A stretch of 64,000 bases of DNA from Deltaproteobacteria bacterium (GTDB lineage Bacteria > Myxococcota_C > UBA6777), in NCBI GenBank assembly GCA_006226375.1, contig SBHC01000042.1, positions 1-64,000 of the forward strand, read 5' to 3'. The position numbers were made by a program, and so were the translations under genes. This document shows positions 54,061-62,970 of the stretch, one piece after another. How positions within the stretch are numbered: the stretch's first letter is position 1; every line of letters starts with the position of its first letter. The notes below the pieces were generated by a model. That model was given only the letters and a program-made list of their open reading frames with translations. It was not told where the DNA came from and searched no databases.

Positions 54061-55122
54061 TTACTTCTTGTTGTTGTTGTCACTGGCGACAAACGACAAC
54101 ACCACAAACAGCAAACCAACAATCGTAACCGACGCTGCCACGGTAAACACCGACTGGAAGATGGGGGCGACGGTTTGGTCTGTGATCACTACCAACTTGT
54201 CAACCAGTACTTGGTTCGCTTTGGACGTCCAAAACTGCGAGTACTCCGACAGATTGATCTTGGTGGGGTCCATCAGCATCAGCCGCATGCCGATGTCTTT
54301 GACAAACCATGAGATGGAGAGTGGAATGATTCCACCGACCAGCGTGGCGAGTCCAAACCATCGGAGCTTACCGCTGCGAGAGGTCCCACCGATGCCTGCG
54401 GCCAGCGCCAAGAAGATGAGCGGGAACAGGAACAAGAACCAAAGTCCCACGCTCGCAAGGCGCATACCGACAAAGGCTGCCGGGATATCCTTCGAGCGAA
54501 GGACCACAATCTCATCCTTGATTTCTTTGTCAGCGATCAACTTAAGCTTGGCTGTGACAATCTGAGTTGCGGTGGTTCCGGGGTTACAAGCCGGAAGCTT
54601 GTCGTGCTCCAGGTTGCTGGGTTCGACCACGTTGCGTGTCCACACGCTCATTTGTTCGGAAGTACAGGGCTGTAGTTTGCTCAGCAACGTAACGATGTAT
54701 GTCTTGAAGACGGGGCTGGTAAGAGCCTTCTTCAAGGGTCGGTTGTTAAGCACGATGTCTTTGGAGATGTTACCTCCCCGCAAAACCTTTCCTACCTGAT
54801 CCAACACGGTGCTAAGCTCGTTCTTCAACCAGCTATACAGGCCAATCTTTTGAAGCACGTCATTGGGAGTCATGCCCACTTTGGCCGCGGCTTCCACCCA
54901 CTTTCGTGCGTTGGCATCTTTGATGGCTCCCGGCTGCTTGGCGGCGATGAAGGCCTTGTCAACCACCACGGGGAGTTCCCGAATCACATTTTGAGGAACC
55001 GTCGCAAAGAACGAAGGCTTGACAGCCACGCGGGCCGCGCCTGTTGACCAAATCGTTGTCATCAATGCCGAGATTGCCACCATGGCCAGAACCAATCCAA
55101 TCAGCTTTCGTACCAATGTCAT
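54061..55122 (-). CDS. Polytopic membrane protein of unknown function
   Basis: 353 aa. Transmembrane helices at about 7-27, 228-250, 262-285 and 322-345, with a large soluble domain between the first two (about 30-220) containing two cysteines (QPCTSEQ, PACNPG). The soluble part is probably outside the cytoplasm. Start: ATG at 55122 with AAGGGA eight bases upstream. I recognise no family; it could be an envelope sensor. C-terminus is Asn/Lys-rich. Confidence 0.7.
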   Translation of the reverse strand: MTLVRKLIGLVLAMVAISALMTTIWSTGAARVAVKPSFFATVPQNVIRELPVVVDKAFIAAKQPGAIKDANARKWVEAAAKVGMTPNDVLQKIGLYSWLKNELSTVLDQVGKVLRGGNISKDIVLNNRPLKKALTSPVFKTYIVTLLSKLQPCTSEQMSVWTRNVVEPSNLEHDKLPACNPGTTATQIVTAKLKLIADKEIKDEIVVLRSKDIPAAFVGMRLASVGLWFLFLFPLIFLALAAGIGGTSRSGKLRWFGLATLVGGIIPLSISWFVKDIGMRLMLMDPTKINLSEYSQFWTSKANQVLVDKLVVITDQTVAPIFQSVFTVAASVTIVGLLFVVLSFVASDNNNKK

Positions 55123-55723
55123 TGAACTTTCCCTTATAAGTAAAGTTGGCTCCCTGCAGAAATGTGAGGTGCCCTATGCTTCCAAGGCTTTGTTTTGTAA
55201 CGACCTTGTTTACATCCTCAAACTCTTTTTCCAGGTTTGCCTTGATGAATAAGTGAAATCGTTTACCCTGTGTTCGCCTTTTGTTGTACAAAGGCGCACG
55301 GATGGATGGAATCAAAAGGTGTTGTTCTACGGTGGATGAATCGCAAGCGTTGGGGATGATGGGTTCAAGCCCATCAATTGTCAACACTGTGAGTCTTACG
55401 GAACAGAGAGTTCTTTATTCTCTCTTTTTTTGAAACAAGGCAGATCATGACGAAAACGAAGGAAAACAAAGAGACATCATGGAAGGGCTGGCCCTCATTC
55501 TCGGCGGACCTGACCTCAAACCCCAATCTTCCTTCAATGACCCGACCGCTGTGGAGTCAGCTTTCTCAAGCTGCGCTGGGCGGAGGGACAACAGACTTTC
55601 CTTCATGGCGGAAACGACCGACCGTGTTTCCTTCGTTCCCAAGCCTGTCGGACCCAGACCAACTGACATGGCCGAGTTGGGAAGACAAATCCTAAGCACC
55701 TCCATCTCCACGGTTCAGGGCTG
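55123..55723. other. 601-bp gap with no gene I can support
   Basis: Two small overlapping frames face each other here (plus 55447-55695, 82 aa; minus 55445-55711, 88 aa). The plus frame has a weak AAGG before its ATG. Neither has a recognisable motif and at most one could be real. The rest of the gap shows no repeat, RNA gene or clear promoter. Confidence 0.4.
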
Positions 55724-57286
55724 TTATCCTTTGACCGTCAACAACGGCCAGAGTCGCGCGACGGGGGAGGCAATGTCTGCGTCCTCAACGGTCTTTACCA
55801 CAGACGTGACTGACTTGTAGGCAAAGGGTGCTTCTTCCTTTAAGTGATTGTGGTACTTATCGAGGATGTCCTGACGTCCTTGCAAGGTGGGGTCGTTGGG
55901 GTCAATCGGCGTCACCACACGGAGGGAAGCAAAGGTCTCTTCGTACTTCTCTGCCGAAACCTTCCTGGATTGTCCTCTGGCGAGGCTTCTTCCTGCACCA
56001 TGACACGCGCTGTTGAGGGCGTCCTGGTTTCCTGTTCCTGCTAACAGGTAACTCGAAGCGCCCATCGAACCCGGTATGATCACGGGTTGGCCTGTGTAAG
56101 AAAGCATGCCATCGTTGGGTGAGAGTCCATACGCTGGGCATGCACCTTTCCTGTGGATGAAGCCGTTGCCTTCTTGGGTTTCGTCCCAAATCAAGTTGTG
56201 AGGGGCGTCGTAGACCAACGAGTGGTCGAACTTTCGGCCCAACACTTCCGATATCCCACGAACCGCCATCAATCCCAAAAACAGGCGGTTTCCAAAAGCA
56301 AAGTTGGCTGCGTTGGACATCGCATCCCAGTAACGTTGGGCGAGGTGGGCGTGTGGGCCTGACGTCGGCAAGGCATAGAAACCGTGGTCAGGGTGTGAAA
56401 GTTCCTTGGGGTAAATGATGCGGGCTTTGTCGAGGAAGTAACGTCCCACGGTATAGCCCAGTCCAATGGAGCCCGAGTGAACCATGATGGCGATGTTGTC
56501 AGGAGAGACTCCCCAGGCATGAGCGAGGACGCCGTCCATGATGTCTTCGACCACTTGCAGCTCCACAAAGTGATTGCCACCTCCCACAGAACCAAGGTGA
56601 GCGTCATAGCTCTCGTTTCGACCTGAGGCTTCGATGTAGTCATCAAACGAAAAGGTTCCTTGGGCAGGCAAGACTCCTTGGAAGTGGACGCGCTCCAGGT
56701 CCTCTTCTTGTTGCGTGGGGTCGTAGTATTTCCAGAGTCCCTTGTTCTCGTTGTCTTGGAATGTCTCCAACACGCCCCAGAGTCCATCTCGCAAGAGGCT
56801 TCCGCGTTGCTTCGGAGACATCGGCAGGGTTCGCTTGCCTTCAAAGAAGATGCCGCGTAGCTGAGGTTCGAGAGCGTCCAGGTGAGGTTCCAGGTCGCCT
56901 CGCTTTAAATCCGTGACCAACAAGCGCATTCCACAACAGATGTCATTGCCGACGGCTTGTGGCAGGACAAACCCTTGGGTTTGAGCGACGGTTCCAATGG
57001 GAATTCCCCCTCCTTTGTGAAAGTCAGGGGTCAAGACCACCTTTTCCAGTTGGCCTGGTGTGTCTCCCCAAAAAGGGGCGATCTGTCCTTTGCGTTGGGC
57101 TTCTTCCAACAACGACAAGGTCTCTTGCAGGGAAAGGAACTGAAGGAGTTGCTGTACACCACGTTTCTCGATGGGTACATCATCCCTGGCATAGAGGGTT
57201 GTTGGAACGTGATGAGGGTTGTTGATTGTAACAGTGGTTTCGGAGGTACGATGCAGGATTGCATCTCGATTAAATTTGCCGGCCAT
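55724..57286 (-). CDS. rtcB: RtcB-family RNA ligase, divergent
   Basis: 520 aa. RtcB joins 2',3'-cyclic phosphate or 3'-phosphate RNA ends to 5'-OH ends using GTP and Mn2+. Visible: PDFHKGGGIPIGTV, VGNDICCGMRL with the metal cysteine, GSVGGGNHFVEL, HSGSIGLG, FIHRKGACPA and ACHGAGR at the C-terminal active site. HSGSIGLG has isoleucine where RtcB usually has arginine, and CHGAGR replaces SHGAGR, so this is an atypical member and may have a changed role. No archease or RtcA gene is nearby. The start chosen is ATG at 57286; the frame extends upstream without support. Confidence 0.83.
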   Translation of the reverse strand: MAGKFNRDAILHRTSETTVTINNPHHVPTTLYARDDVPIEKRGVQQLLQFLSLQETLSLLEEAQRKGQIAPFWGDTPGQLEKVVLTPDFHKGGGIPIGTVAQTQGFVLPQAVGNDICCGMRLLVTDLKRGDLEPHLDALEPQLRGIFFEGKRTLPMSPKQRGSLLRDGLWGVLETFQDNENKGLWKYYDPTQQEEDLERVHFQGVLPAQGTFSFDDYIEASGRNESYDAHLGSVGGGNHFVELQVVEDIMDGVLAHAWGVSPDNIAIMVHSGSIGLGYTVGRYFLDKARIIYPKELSHPDHGFYALPTSGPHAHLAQRYWDAMSNAANFAFGNRLFLGLMAVRGISEVLGRKFDHSLVYDAPHNLIWDETQEGNGFIHRKGACPAYGLSPNDGMLSYTGQPVIIPGSMGASSYLLAGTGNQDALNSACHGAGRSLARGQSRKVSAEKYEETFASLRVVTPIDPNDPTLQGRQDILDKYHNHLKEEAPFAYKSVTSVVKTVEDADIASPVARLWPLLTVKG

Positions 57287-57494
57287 CCTTGTATGTCCTT
57301 TGCTGACGGGGCAAGAAAGCTGTTGCTTTCTTTGAGGGTCCGACCCGATACACGTTGGGTGTTGCCCACAACATGGTTGGTTGGTGGGGTCGGACGCGGA
57401 TAAATTGTCAGCAGCCGCGGATGGCGGGTTGTACTTATGGGAATCCATAAGCCGCGTTGGTGGGTAGTACGAATCTTTCTAGGAAGAGTTCGAT

Positions 57495-57663
57495 CAGGTT
57501 GGGGATGCGTAATCAAAAAAACCGATAGTTTTGGGAAGGGGAGAAAGAGCAAATGCAAGGCGGCAGGACGAAGCTTTGGCAGTGCCAAGGCTAGGACTGA
57601 CAACGACGTAGTTGACTTTCTCCACACACCAAAGAGTCGGATCTTTTGGTTCCTCGTCCCTTA
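57495..57663 (-). repeat. Dispersed intergenic repeat, copy 2 (169 bp)
   Basis: Second copy of the element at 49651-49835, same strand and same placing: its minus-strand start is the TAA of the upstream lipoprotein gene. It lacks the 16-base GC-rich insert of copy 1. The distal hairpin is AAAAC/GTTTT instead of AAACC/GGTTT, differing in sequence but keeping pairing, before the T-run. A minus-strand frame over it (57031-57627) and its counterpart in copy 1 share a spurious peptide (SVLALALPKLRP). The rest of the gap to rtcB (57287-57494) shows nothing identifiable. Confidence 0.85.
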
Positions 57664-58188
57664 GTTGTTGGTTTGTAGCTTGAAGGAGAGGGTGCAGACG
57701 CCTTGGGAGCTTTGGCCGGTGCGACAGGCAAACAGATAATCTCGTTGGAGGGTTCCGGGTGGTTTGCTTGCGATGGGTTCACATGCCAGGAGCCGCTGAA
57801 GGGTGCTTCCAGACTCCGGCGCAAGAACAATCCTGACGTAGTTCATCACGGTGAGGGGAGTGGATTCGCTGTTGGAGCCGTCAACACACTGTTTGGGGTT
57901 CCACTCCAAGAGGACTTCGTCAATGAATAGCTTGCTGGAGGCCGTTTGCTCCAGCAATTGTCGATGAACTTCTTTGGGGCTGGAGACGCTGGCGGGAACG
58001 TTCCAGGTGATGGTGCCTTTTTTCTCACCCACATCGTTGCAGCTCGTTTCGTACGAATAGGTTACCTGAATGGCTTCCATGGGGCAGGTCGCTGCACCGC
58101 AACCCCAAAGCCCTGTGAGACACAAACCCAAGGTGAATACCGCCAGTGTTGTTGGGAAAAAAGCGCGGAACAAACGATGACAAATCAA
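57661..58188 (-). CDS. Small exported lipoprotein of unknown function
   Basis: 175 aa. N-terminal signal with hydrophobic core LAVFTLGLCLTGLWGC, cysteine in WGC as probable lipidation site, followed by a beta-rich domain with further cysteines (TSCNDVG, KQCVDG, LACEP, FACRTG, GVCTL) that may pair. No known family recognised. Start: TTG at 58188, with AAAGGAT eight bases upstream; no ATG is available before the signal peptide. It follows hutH by 26 bp on the same strand and could be the last gene of the aroB-hutH unit. Confidence 0.65.
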   Translation of the reverse strand: MICHRLFRAFFPTTLAVFTLGLCLTGLWGCGAATCPMEAIQVTYSYETSCNDVGEKKGTITWNVPASVSSPKEVHRQLLEQTASSKLFIDEVLLEWNPKQCVDGSNSESTPLTVMNYVRIVLAPESGSTLQRLLACEPIASKPPGTLQRDYLFACRTGQSSQGVCTLSFKLQTNN

Positions 58189-58214
58189 GATGCAATCCTT
58201 TTGATGGTGGGAGT

Positions 58215-59774
58215 CTAGGTGTCTATGTTGAGAGCGGCTTCGACCGCTTCCTTCAGTTCTCCGGAAGCCACCAGCTGCCGGGCCGCTTCGATGTGGGGAG
58301 CGAGGTAGACGTCATGATCGAGGAAAGGCACATTCTCCCGCAGCAAGTTGAAAGCGACGCTTGTTCCTTCTCCCAATCTCGCGTCGGGCTTTTGCATTCG
58401 TTTGCGACGAAAGTCGATGCCTTGTGCTGCGCTGAGAAGCTCGATCGCGATGATGGTCTCGGTGTTTTTGACGACTTGAGCCAGGTGGCGAGCCGAAGTG
58501 GCTCCCATGCTGACGTGGTCTTCGGTGTTGGCGCTGCTTGGGATGCTGTCGGCGCTGGCTGGATGAGCGAAGACTTTGTTCTCGTTCGCCAGGGCTGCGG
58601 CAGTGTACTGTGCGATCATAAAGCCACTCTCCAGTCCTCCGTTTTCGGTGAGGAACATAGGGAGAATATCGTGATTGCAGTCGGCATCCACAAGTCGCGC
58701 GATACGACGCTCGCTCATGTTGCCAAGGTCCGTAAGGCCCAACTTCATGTAGTCCATGGCAAAAGCGATGGGTTCTCCATGGAAGTTACCGGCAGAGATA
58801 ACGTCGATCTTCTCGGTGTCTTCATCGACAAAGATGATGGGGTTGTCGTTCACGGCGTTGAGTTCAATGTCCATGACCCATCTCGCGTACGCAATGGCAT
58901 CTCGGACAGCGCCGTGCACTTGGGGAACGCAGCGAAGGGTGTAGGGGTCTTGAACGTTGAGAGGGTCGTCTCCGCGAAGGAACTGGCTGGAGTCAATCAA
59001 CTGACAGAGGAAGGCTGCGCATTCAATCTGGCGAGGGTGAGGTCGAACGGCGTGGACTCTTGGATCGTAAGCCCGGTCGGTTCCATGGAGGGCTTCCAGA
59101 GTGAGGCAAGCGACAATGTCGGCTGTGAGGGCGATGTTGATGGCGCGCCGGACCAAGAGTGAGCCCCAACCGACCATCAACGTGGTGCCGTTGAGGACAG
59201 CGAGACCCTCCTTGGCTTCCAGCTGAATCGGCTTGAGGTTGGCGGTGTTGAGGGCGTCCAATCCACCCATCTTTGCGCCTTCCACCCGAGCTTCGCCTTC
59301 ACCAAGCAAGACAAGGGCGAGGTGGGCGAGGGGAGCCAGGTCACCGCTCGCACCCAAGGAACCCTGTGACGGGATGCAGGGGTGAATGCCATGGTTCAGG
59401 CAGTCGAGCATTAACTGGATGACTTCCGCTCTCGCGCCAGAGAAGCCTTTGGCTAGCGTGTTGGCGCGAACCAAAAGCATGGCGCGAACGACCTCTTCGG
59501 GCAGCTCGTCGCCGACTCCTACCGCGTGGCTCCGCACCAAATTCTCCTGCAACTGACGGACCTGAGCCGCTGGAATGATGCGGTCTTTGAAGTGGCCGAA
59601 TCCCGTCGTGATTCCGTAGACCACGCGACCTTCAGCGACGAGGGTTTCTACCGCTTTCCTTGCTCTCTCAATCTTCGGGAAAGCCTCAGGAGAGAGGGCT
59701 ACTGTTCGTCCGCGGACAACTTCGAGCACCTGATCGATGTTGAGCTCTTCACCGGTTAACAACAACGGTTTCAT
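58215..59774 (-). CDS. hutH: Histidine ammonia-lyase (HutH family)
   Basis: 519 aa. Forms urocanate from histidine, using an MIO group made from Ala-Ser-Gly. Visible: catalytic tyrosine in YGITTGFGHF (Y53), the selectivity pair SH in LVRSHAVGVGD (82-83; typical of histidine rather than tyrosine or phenylalanine lyases), the MIO triad in GSLGASGDLAPLAH (A142-G144), and RCVPQVHGA. Its ATG overlaps the aroB stop (ATGA). No hutU, hutI or hutG gene is in the window, so a complete histidine degradation pathway is not shown; a related aromatic lyase or aminomutase is a less likely alternative. Confidence 0.85.
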   Translation of the reverse strand: MKPLLLTGEELNIDQVLEVVRGRTVALSPEAFPKIERARKAVETLVAEGRVVYGITTGFGHFKDRIIPAAQVRQLQENLVRSHAVGVGDELPEEVVRAMLLVRANTLAKGFSGARAEVIQLMLDCLNHGIHPCIPSQGSLGASGDLAPLAHLALVLLGEGEARVEGAKMGGLDALNTANLKPIQLEAKEGLAVLNGTTLMVGWGSLLVRRAINIALTADIVACLTLEALHGTDRAYDPRVHAVRPHPRQIECAAFLCQLIDSSQFLRGDDPLNVQDPYTLRCVPQVHGAVRDAIAYARWVMDIELNAVNDNPIIFVDEDTEKIDVISAGNFHGEPIAFAMDYMKLGLTDLGNMSERRIARLVDADCNHDILPMFLTENGGLESGFMIAQYTAAALANENKVFAHPASADSIPSSANTEDHVSMGATSARHLAQVVKNTETIIAIELLSAAQGIDFRRKRMQKPDARLGEGTSVAFNLLRENVPFLDHDVYLAPHIEAARQLVASGELKEAVEAALNIDT

Positions 59775-60892
59775 CGTGGAATCTCCTCGCCGTGGGAGGC
59801 TTGGGAAAGTCGAGTCACTGCGGACTTTACCAGGGACTCTTCAACTTCGACGTCAAACACAGCTTGTCCCACCTTCTGGAGCAAAGTCCAGCGCAGAGAG
59901 CCTCCCACATTTTTCTTGTCTGTGAGCATTTTGGACTGAAGCGACTCCCAAGGCAAGGACGCTTTGAGCCTTACAGGAAGCTGATAGTCAGTCAGCAATT
60001 GCTCAAGCTCTACCACATCGTCTTCGCTGATGTACCCTTGCAGGCGTGAGATCTCAGCCTCTGCGACCATCCCCAACGCAACGGCTTCACCGTGCAGATA
60101 AGGTGCATCTCCCTGGTGTGATAACGATTCAATCGCATGTCCCACCGTGTGCCCAAAGTTAAGGATCTTGCGCAGACCACCTTCCCGTTCGTCGAGGGTC
60201 ACAACCTCAGCTTTCAACCGACAAGATCGTTCAATCACACGCGCCAGCCATGCAGAGGATTGGGACTCCTCCTTGGAGTTTTCAGCGAGCAGTCTAAGGT
60301 AGGATGTGTCCCGGATGAGTCCATGCTTAATCACCTCTGCCCAGCCGGAACGCAGCTCACGTGGCGGAAGGGTCTTCAGGGTGTTCGTGTCGATGCAGAC
60401 AGCCTGGGGTTGGTTGAACGCTCCCAACAGGTTCTTTACTTCGTTGAAATTGCAGCCGACTTTTCCTCCTACGCTGGCGTCCACCTGGGACAGCAGAGTT
60501 GTGGGAAGTTGCACAAAATCAATCCCTCGCATATAGGTACTCGCGGCAAAGCCCCCGAGGTCGCCGATCACGCCACCTCCGAGGTTCAGCAACAGGGAGC
60601 GTCGGTCACAGCCCGTGTTGTGGAGGTGTTCCCACACAGTCTGTAGTGCGTTGAGGTTCTTGTGCTCTTCCCCCGCGGGAATCACGCATGCTTTGGCGGA
60701 GGCCAGCTTCCCATGCTGGAGTGAGGCCAGCCAGCGGGGTGCTACGTTGGTGTCGGTGAGGATGGTGACGTTGGAATAGCGCTCCAAAGGCAACCGTTGT
60801 TCCAGGGACGGCAACAAGTCAGCTCCAATCCAAATGGGATAGTTGGCGCTTTCATGGGAAGCCGGTACTGCAATCTCAATCGTGACAGTCAT
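59771..60892 (-). CDS. aroB: 3-dehydroquinate synthase AroB
   Basis: 373 aa. Converts DAHP to 3-dehydroquinate, second step of the shikimate pathway, with NAD and a divalent metal. Visible: GGGVIGDLGGFAASTYMRG, PTTLLSQVDASVGGKVGCN, RELRSGWAEVIKHGLI, KILNFGHTVGHAIE and HGEAVALGM, which carry the NAD and metal-binding residues. Start: ATG at 60892; ribosome site weak. Its stop overlaps the hutH start. Divergent from menB, 101 bp apart. Confidence 0.93.
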   Translation of the reverse strand: MTVTIEIAVPASHESANYPIWIGADLLPSLEQRLPLERYSNVTILTDTNVAPRWLASLQHGKLASAKACVIPAGEEHKNLNALQTVWEHLHNTGCDRRSLLLNLGGGVIGDLGGFAASTYMRGIDFVQLPTTLLSQVDASVGGKVGCNFNEVKNLLGAFNQPQAVCIDTNTLKTLPPRELRSGWAEVIKHGLIRDTSYLRLLAENSKEESQSSAWLARVIERSCRLKAEVVTLDEREGGLRKILNFGHTVGHAIESLSHQGDAPYLHGEAVALGMVAEAEISRLQGYISEDDVVELEQLLTDYQLPVRLKASLPWESLQSKMLTDKKNVGGSLRWTLLQKVGQAVFDVEVEESLVKSAVTRLSQASHGEEIPR

Positions 60893-60993
60893 GAGTCTTT
60901 CTATCCATACAGACAGGGTCCTTCTTTGACCTTGTCCAAGTTTCACAAGTGTGTATCGCGTTTGCTCTCAACGAGCGAAGAGGAGGTCATCGC

Positions 60994-61890
60994 ATGGTTT
61001 CGGAAATCTTCAACCCGTCGCTGTGGAAAGAAGTTGAAGGATTCAACTTTACTGATATCACATATCACCGGGCTTTGGCACATGGAACGGTGCGAATCGC
61101 CTTCAACCGGCCTGAGGTCCGCAACGCCTTTCGTCCCCACACGGTTGACGAACTCTTTCGTGCCCTCGACCACGCTCGCATGACTACTGATGTTGGGTGC
61201 GTTCTGCTCACAGGCAACGGTCCGTCTCCCAAAGACGCCGGGTGGGCCTTCTGCTCCGGCGGCGATCAGAGAATTCGCGGGAAAGATGGCTACAAGTACG
61301 AAGGTGACGACGCTGGGAAGATCGATCCCGGCCGCTTGGGTCGCCTTCATATCCTCGAATGCCAGCGCTTGATCCGCTTCATGCCCAAGATTGTGATCGC
61401 GGTCGTTCCAGGTTGGGCAGTCGGTGGTGGACACAGCCTTCATGTGGTCTGTGACATGACCTTGGCGAGCAAAGAGCACGCTATCTTCAAGCAAACCGAC
61501 CCCGACGTCGCGAGCTTTGATTCGGGTTACGGTTCGGCGCTTCTGGCTCGTCAGGTTGGGCAGAAAAAAGCCCGCGAGATCTTCTTTTTGGGCCTCAACT
61601 ACAACGCCGAAGAAGCCGCTGCCATGGGCATGGTGAACGCAGTTGTTCCACACGCCCAGCTGGAAGATGTTGCGCTGGAATGGGGCAAAACCATCAACGG
61701 CAAGAGCCCCACTGCGATGCGAATGCTCAAGTTTGGCTTCAACATGATCGACGACGGAATGGTCGGTCAGCAACTCTTCGCCGGAGAAGCCACACGACTC
61801 GCATACGGCACCGACGAAGCTGTTGAAGGCCGAGACGCGTTCCTCGAAAAACGACCCCAAGACTACACCAACTTCCCCTGGCACTATTAA
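60994..61890 (+). CDS. menB: 1,4-dihydroxy-2-naphthoyl-CoA synthase MenB
   Basis: 298 aa, crotonase superfamily. Closes the second naphthoquinone ring from o-succinylbenzoyl-CoA in menaquinone synthesis. Visible: the oxyanion-hole segments WAFCSGGDQRIRG and GWAVGGGHSLHVVCDMTLA, KQTDPDVASFDSGYGSA with the conserved aspartate and tyrosine, and the C-terminal FLEKRPQDYTNFPWHY, all diagnostic of MenB. Start: ATG at 60994, with AGGAGGT six bases upstream; the frame runs further to 60949. It precedes aro and men genes in the same direction. Confidence 0.94.
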   Translation: MVSEIFNPSLWKEVEGFNFTDITYHRALAHGTVRIAFNRPEVRNAFRPHTVDELFRALDHARMTTDVGCVLLTGNGPSPKDAGWAFCSGGDQRIRGKDGYKYEGDDAGKIDPGRLGRLHILECQRLIRFMPKIVIAVVPGWAVGGGHSLHVVCDMTLASKEHAIFKQTDPDVASFDSGYGSALLARQVGQKKAREIFFLGLNYNAEEAAAMGMVNAVVPHAQLEDVALEWGKTINGKSPTAMRMLKFGFNMIDDGMVGQQLFAGEATRLAYGTDEAVEGRDAFLEKRPQDYTNFPWHY

Positions 61891-61950
61891 CCTTCTGAAC
61901 CTGACCTCCTCCGCTCCTCCATTATTTCACTCTTCCTTCTCTCTCTGATG

Positions 61951-61979
61951 TTGACAAAGCCCCATTCAAAGTATATGTT
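61951..61979 (+). promoter_or_regulatory. Sigma70-type promoter for the DAHP synthase gene
   Basis: A perfect TTGACA (61951-61956), 17-base spacer and TATGTT (61974-61979). Transcription should start near 61986, about 45-50 bases before the reading frame. Confidence 0.55.
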
Positions 61980-61991
61980 TCACGTGGTTCA
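61976..61991. promoter_or_regulatory. parS-like half-site over the -10/start region of the DAHP synthase promoter
   Basis: TGTTTCACGTGGTTCA matches the ParB-site consensus at 13 of 16 positions, with the left arm and CACGTG core perfect and three mismatches in the right arm. Its place over the -10 box and likely start site would suit an operator equally well. Chance resemblance cannot be excluded. Confidence 0.3.
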
Positions 61992-62030
61992 AAACTCCTT
62001 GAACTTTGTCGAGGAGAGAAGGGAAGTGCA

Positions 62031-62903
62031 GTGGGTATGAAAGAAACAACGACCCCCTACGAATCGAGCGAAACCGGAGACGTACCTTATCCTTTGGCGA
62101 TGCGAAAGGGTGAGACGAAGTCCACCGTGGTTTCGGTCGGTGACGTTGAGATCGGCGGACCAAGCTTGCACATTATTGCTGGTCCTTGTTCCGTGGAGAG
62201 CCGCGAGCAGATCCTTGAGATTGCCCACGCTGTAAAGGCAGCAGGCGCGACGGGATTGCGTGGAGGCGCGTACAAGCCAAGAACTTCCCCCTACAGCTTT
62301 CAGGGACACGGCGAAGATGCGTTGCGCTGGTTGGCAGAGGCACGTGAAGCTACCGGTTTGTTTGTGTGTACTGAGGTTATGGAACCCGGAAGGGTGGGTC
62401 TGGTCTCGGAGTACGCTGACATTCTTCAGATCGGCTCCCGAAGCATGCAGAACTTTCCTTTGTTGAAGGAAGTGGCCAAGAGCACTAGGCCCGTATTGTT
62501 AAAAAGGGGCATGAGCAGCACGTTGGAGGAATTGGTTGGTGCAGCAGAGTACATTCTGTCTGGCGGCAATCCCAACGTGATTCTGTGTGAGCGAGGCATC
62601 CGCACGTTTGCGATGGAGACTCGTAACACCTTTGACGCCAATGCCATTCCCGCGTTGAAAGAGATCTCTCACCTTCCTGTATTTGCCGATCCAAGCCATG
62701 CCACAGGAAAGCGTGAGTATGTCCCAGCCATTTCTCGCGCCGCCTTTGCCGCTGGCGCGGACGGGCTGCTGGTGGAAGTCCACAGCGATCCTGAGCATGC
62801 CTTGTCTGACGGCCGCCAAAGCCTCGACGTGGGAACGTTTGCCAGGATGATGGAGCCTCTGAATCGAATTGCAAATGCAGTGGACCGAACCCTGCAACCC
62901 TAG
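62031..62903 (+). CDS. aroF: 3-deoxy-7-phosphoheptulonate (DAHP) synthase, AroF type
   Basis: About 290 aa, type I-beta enzyme. Condenses phosphoenolpyruvate and erythrose 4-phosphate, the first step of aromatic synthesis. Visible: [78 protein letters not shown] and [16 protein letters not shown], which hold the metal and substrate residues. No ACT or chorismate mutase domain is fused, so allosteric control is not evident. Start: GTG at 62031, with GGGAAG seven bases upstream, or ATG at 62037. Followed by ubiE/menG 67 bp later. Confidence 0.93.
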   Translation: MGMKETTTPYESSETGDVPYPLAMRKGETKSTVVSVGDVEIGGPSLHIIAGPCSVESREQILEIAHAVKAAGATGLRGGAYKPRTSPYSFQGHGEDALRWLAEAREATGLFVCTEVMEPGRVGLVSEYADILQIGSRSMQNFPLLKEVAKSTRPVLLKRGMSSTLEELVGAAEYILSGGNPNVILCERGIRTFAMETRNTFDANAIPALKEISHLPVFADPSHATGKREYVPAISRAAFAAGADGLLVEVHSDPEHALSDGRQSLDVGTFARMMEPLNRIANAVDRTLQP

Positions 62904-62970
62904 ACTTGAGTCGAATTGATTGACTTTCTATCCATGAAGCTCGCCGACCAGGCGTGACGGAGACAAACCG

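Noticed and set aside
54959-55387. 142-codon minus-strand frame
   Set aside because: Overlaps the start of the membrane protein at 54061-55122 in a different frame on the same strand and has no motif support.
57031-57627. 198-codon minus-strand frame sharing a peptide with one at 49509-49799
   Set aside because: The shared peptide comes from the dispersed DNA repeat being read in the same frame; the remainder overlaps rtcB in another frame.
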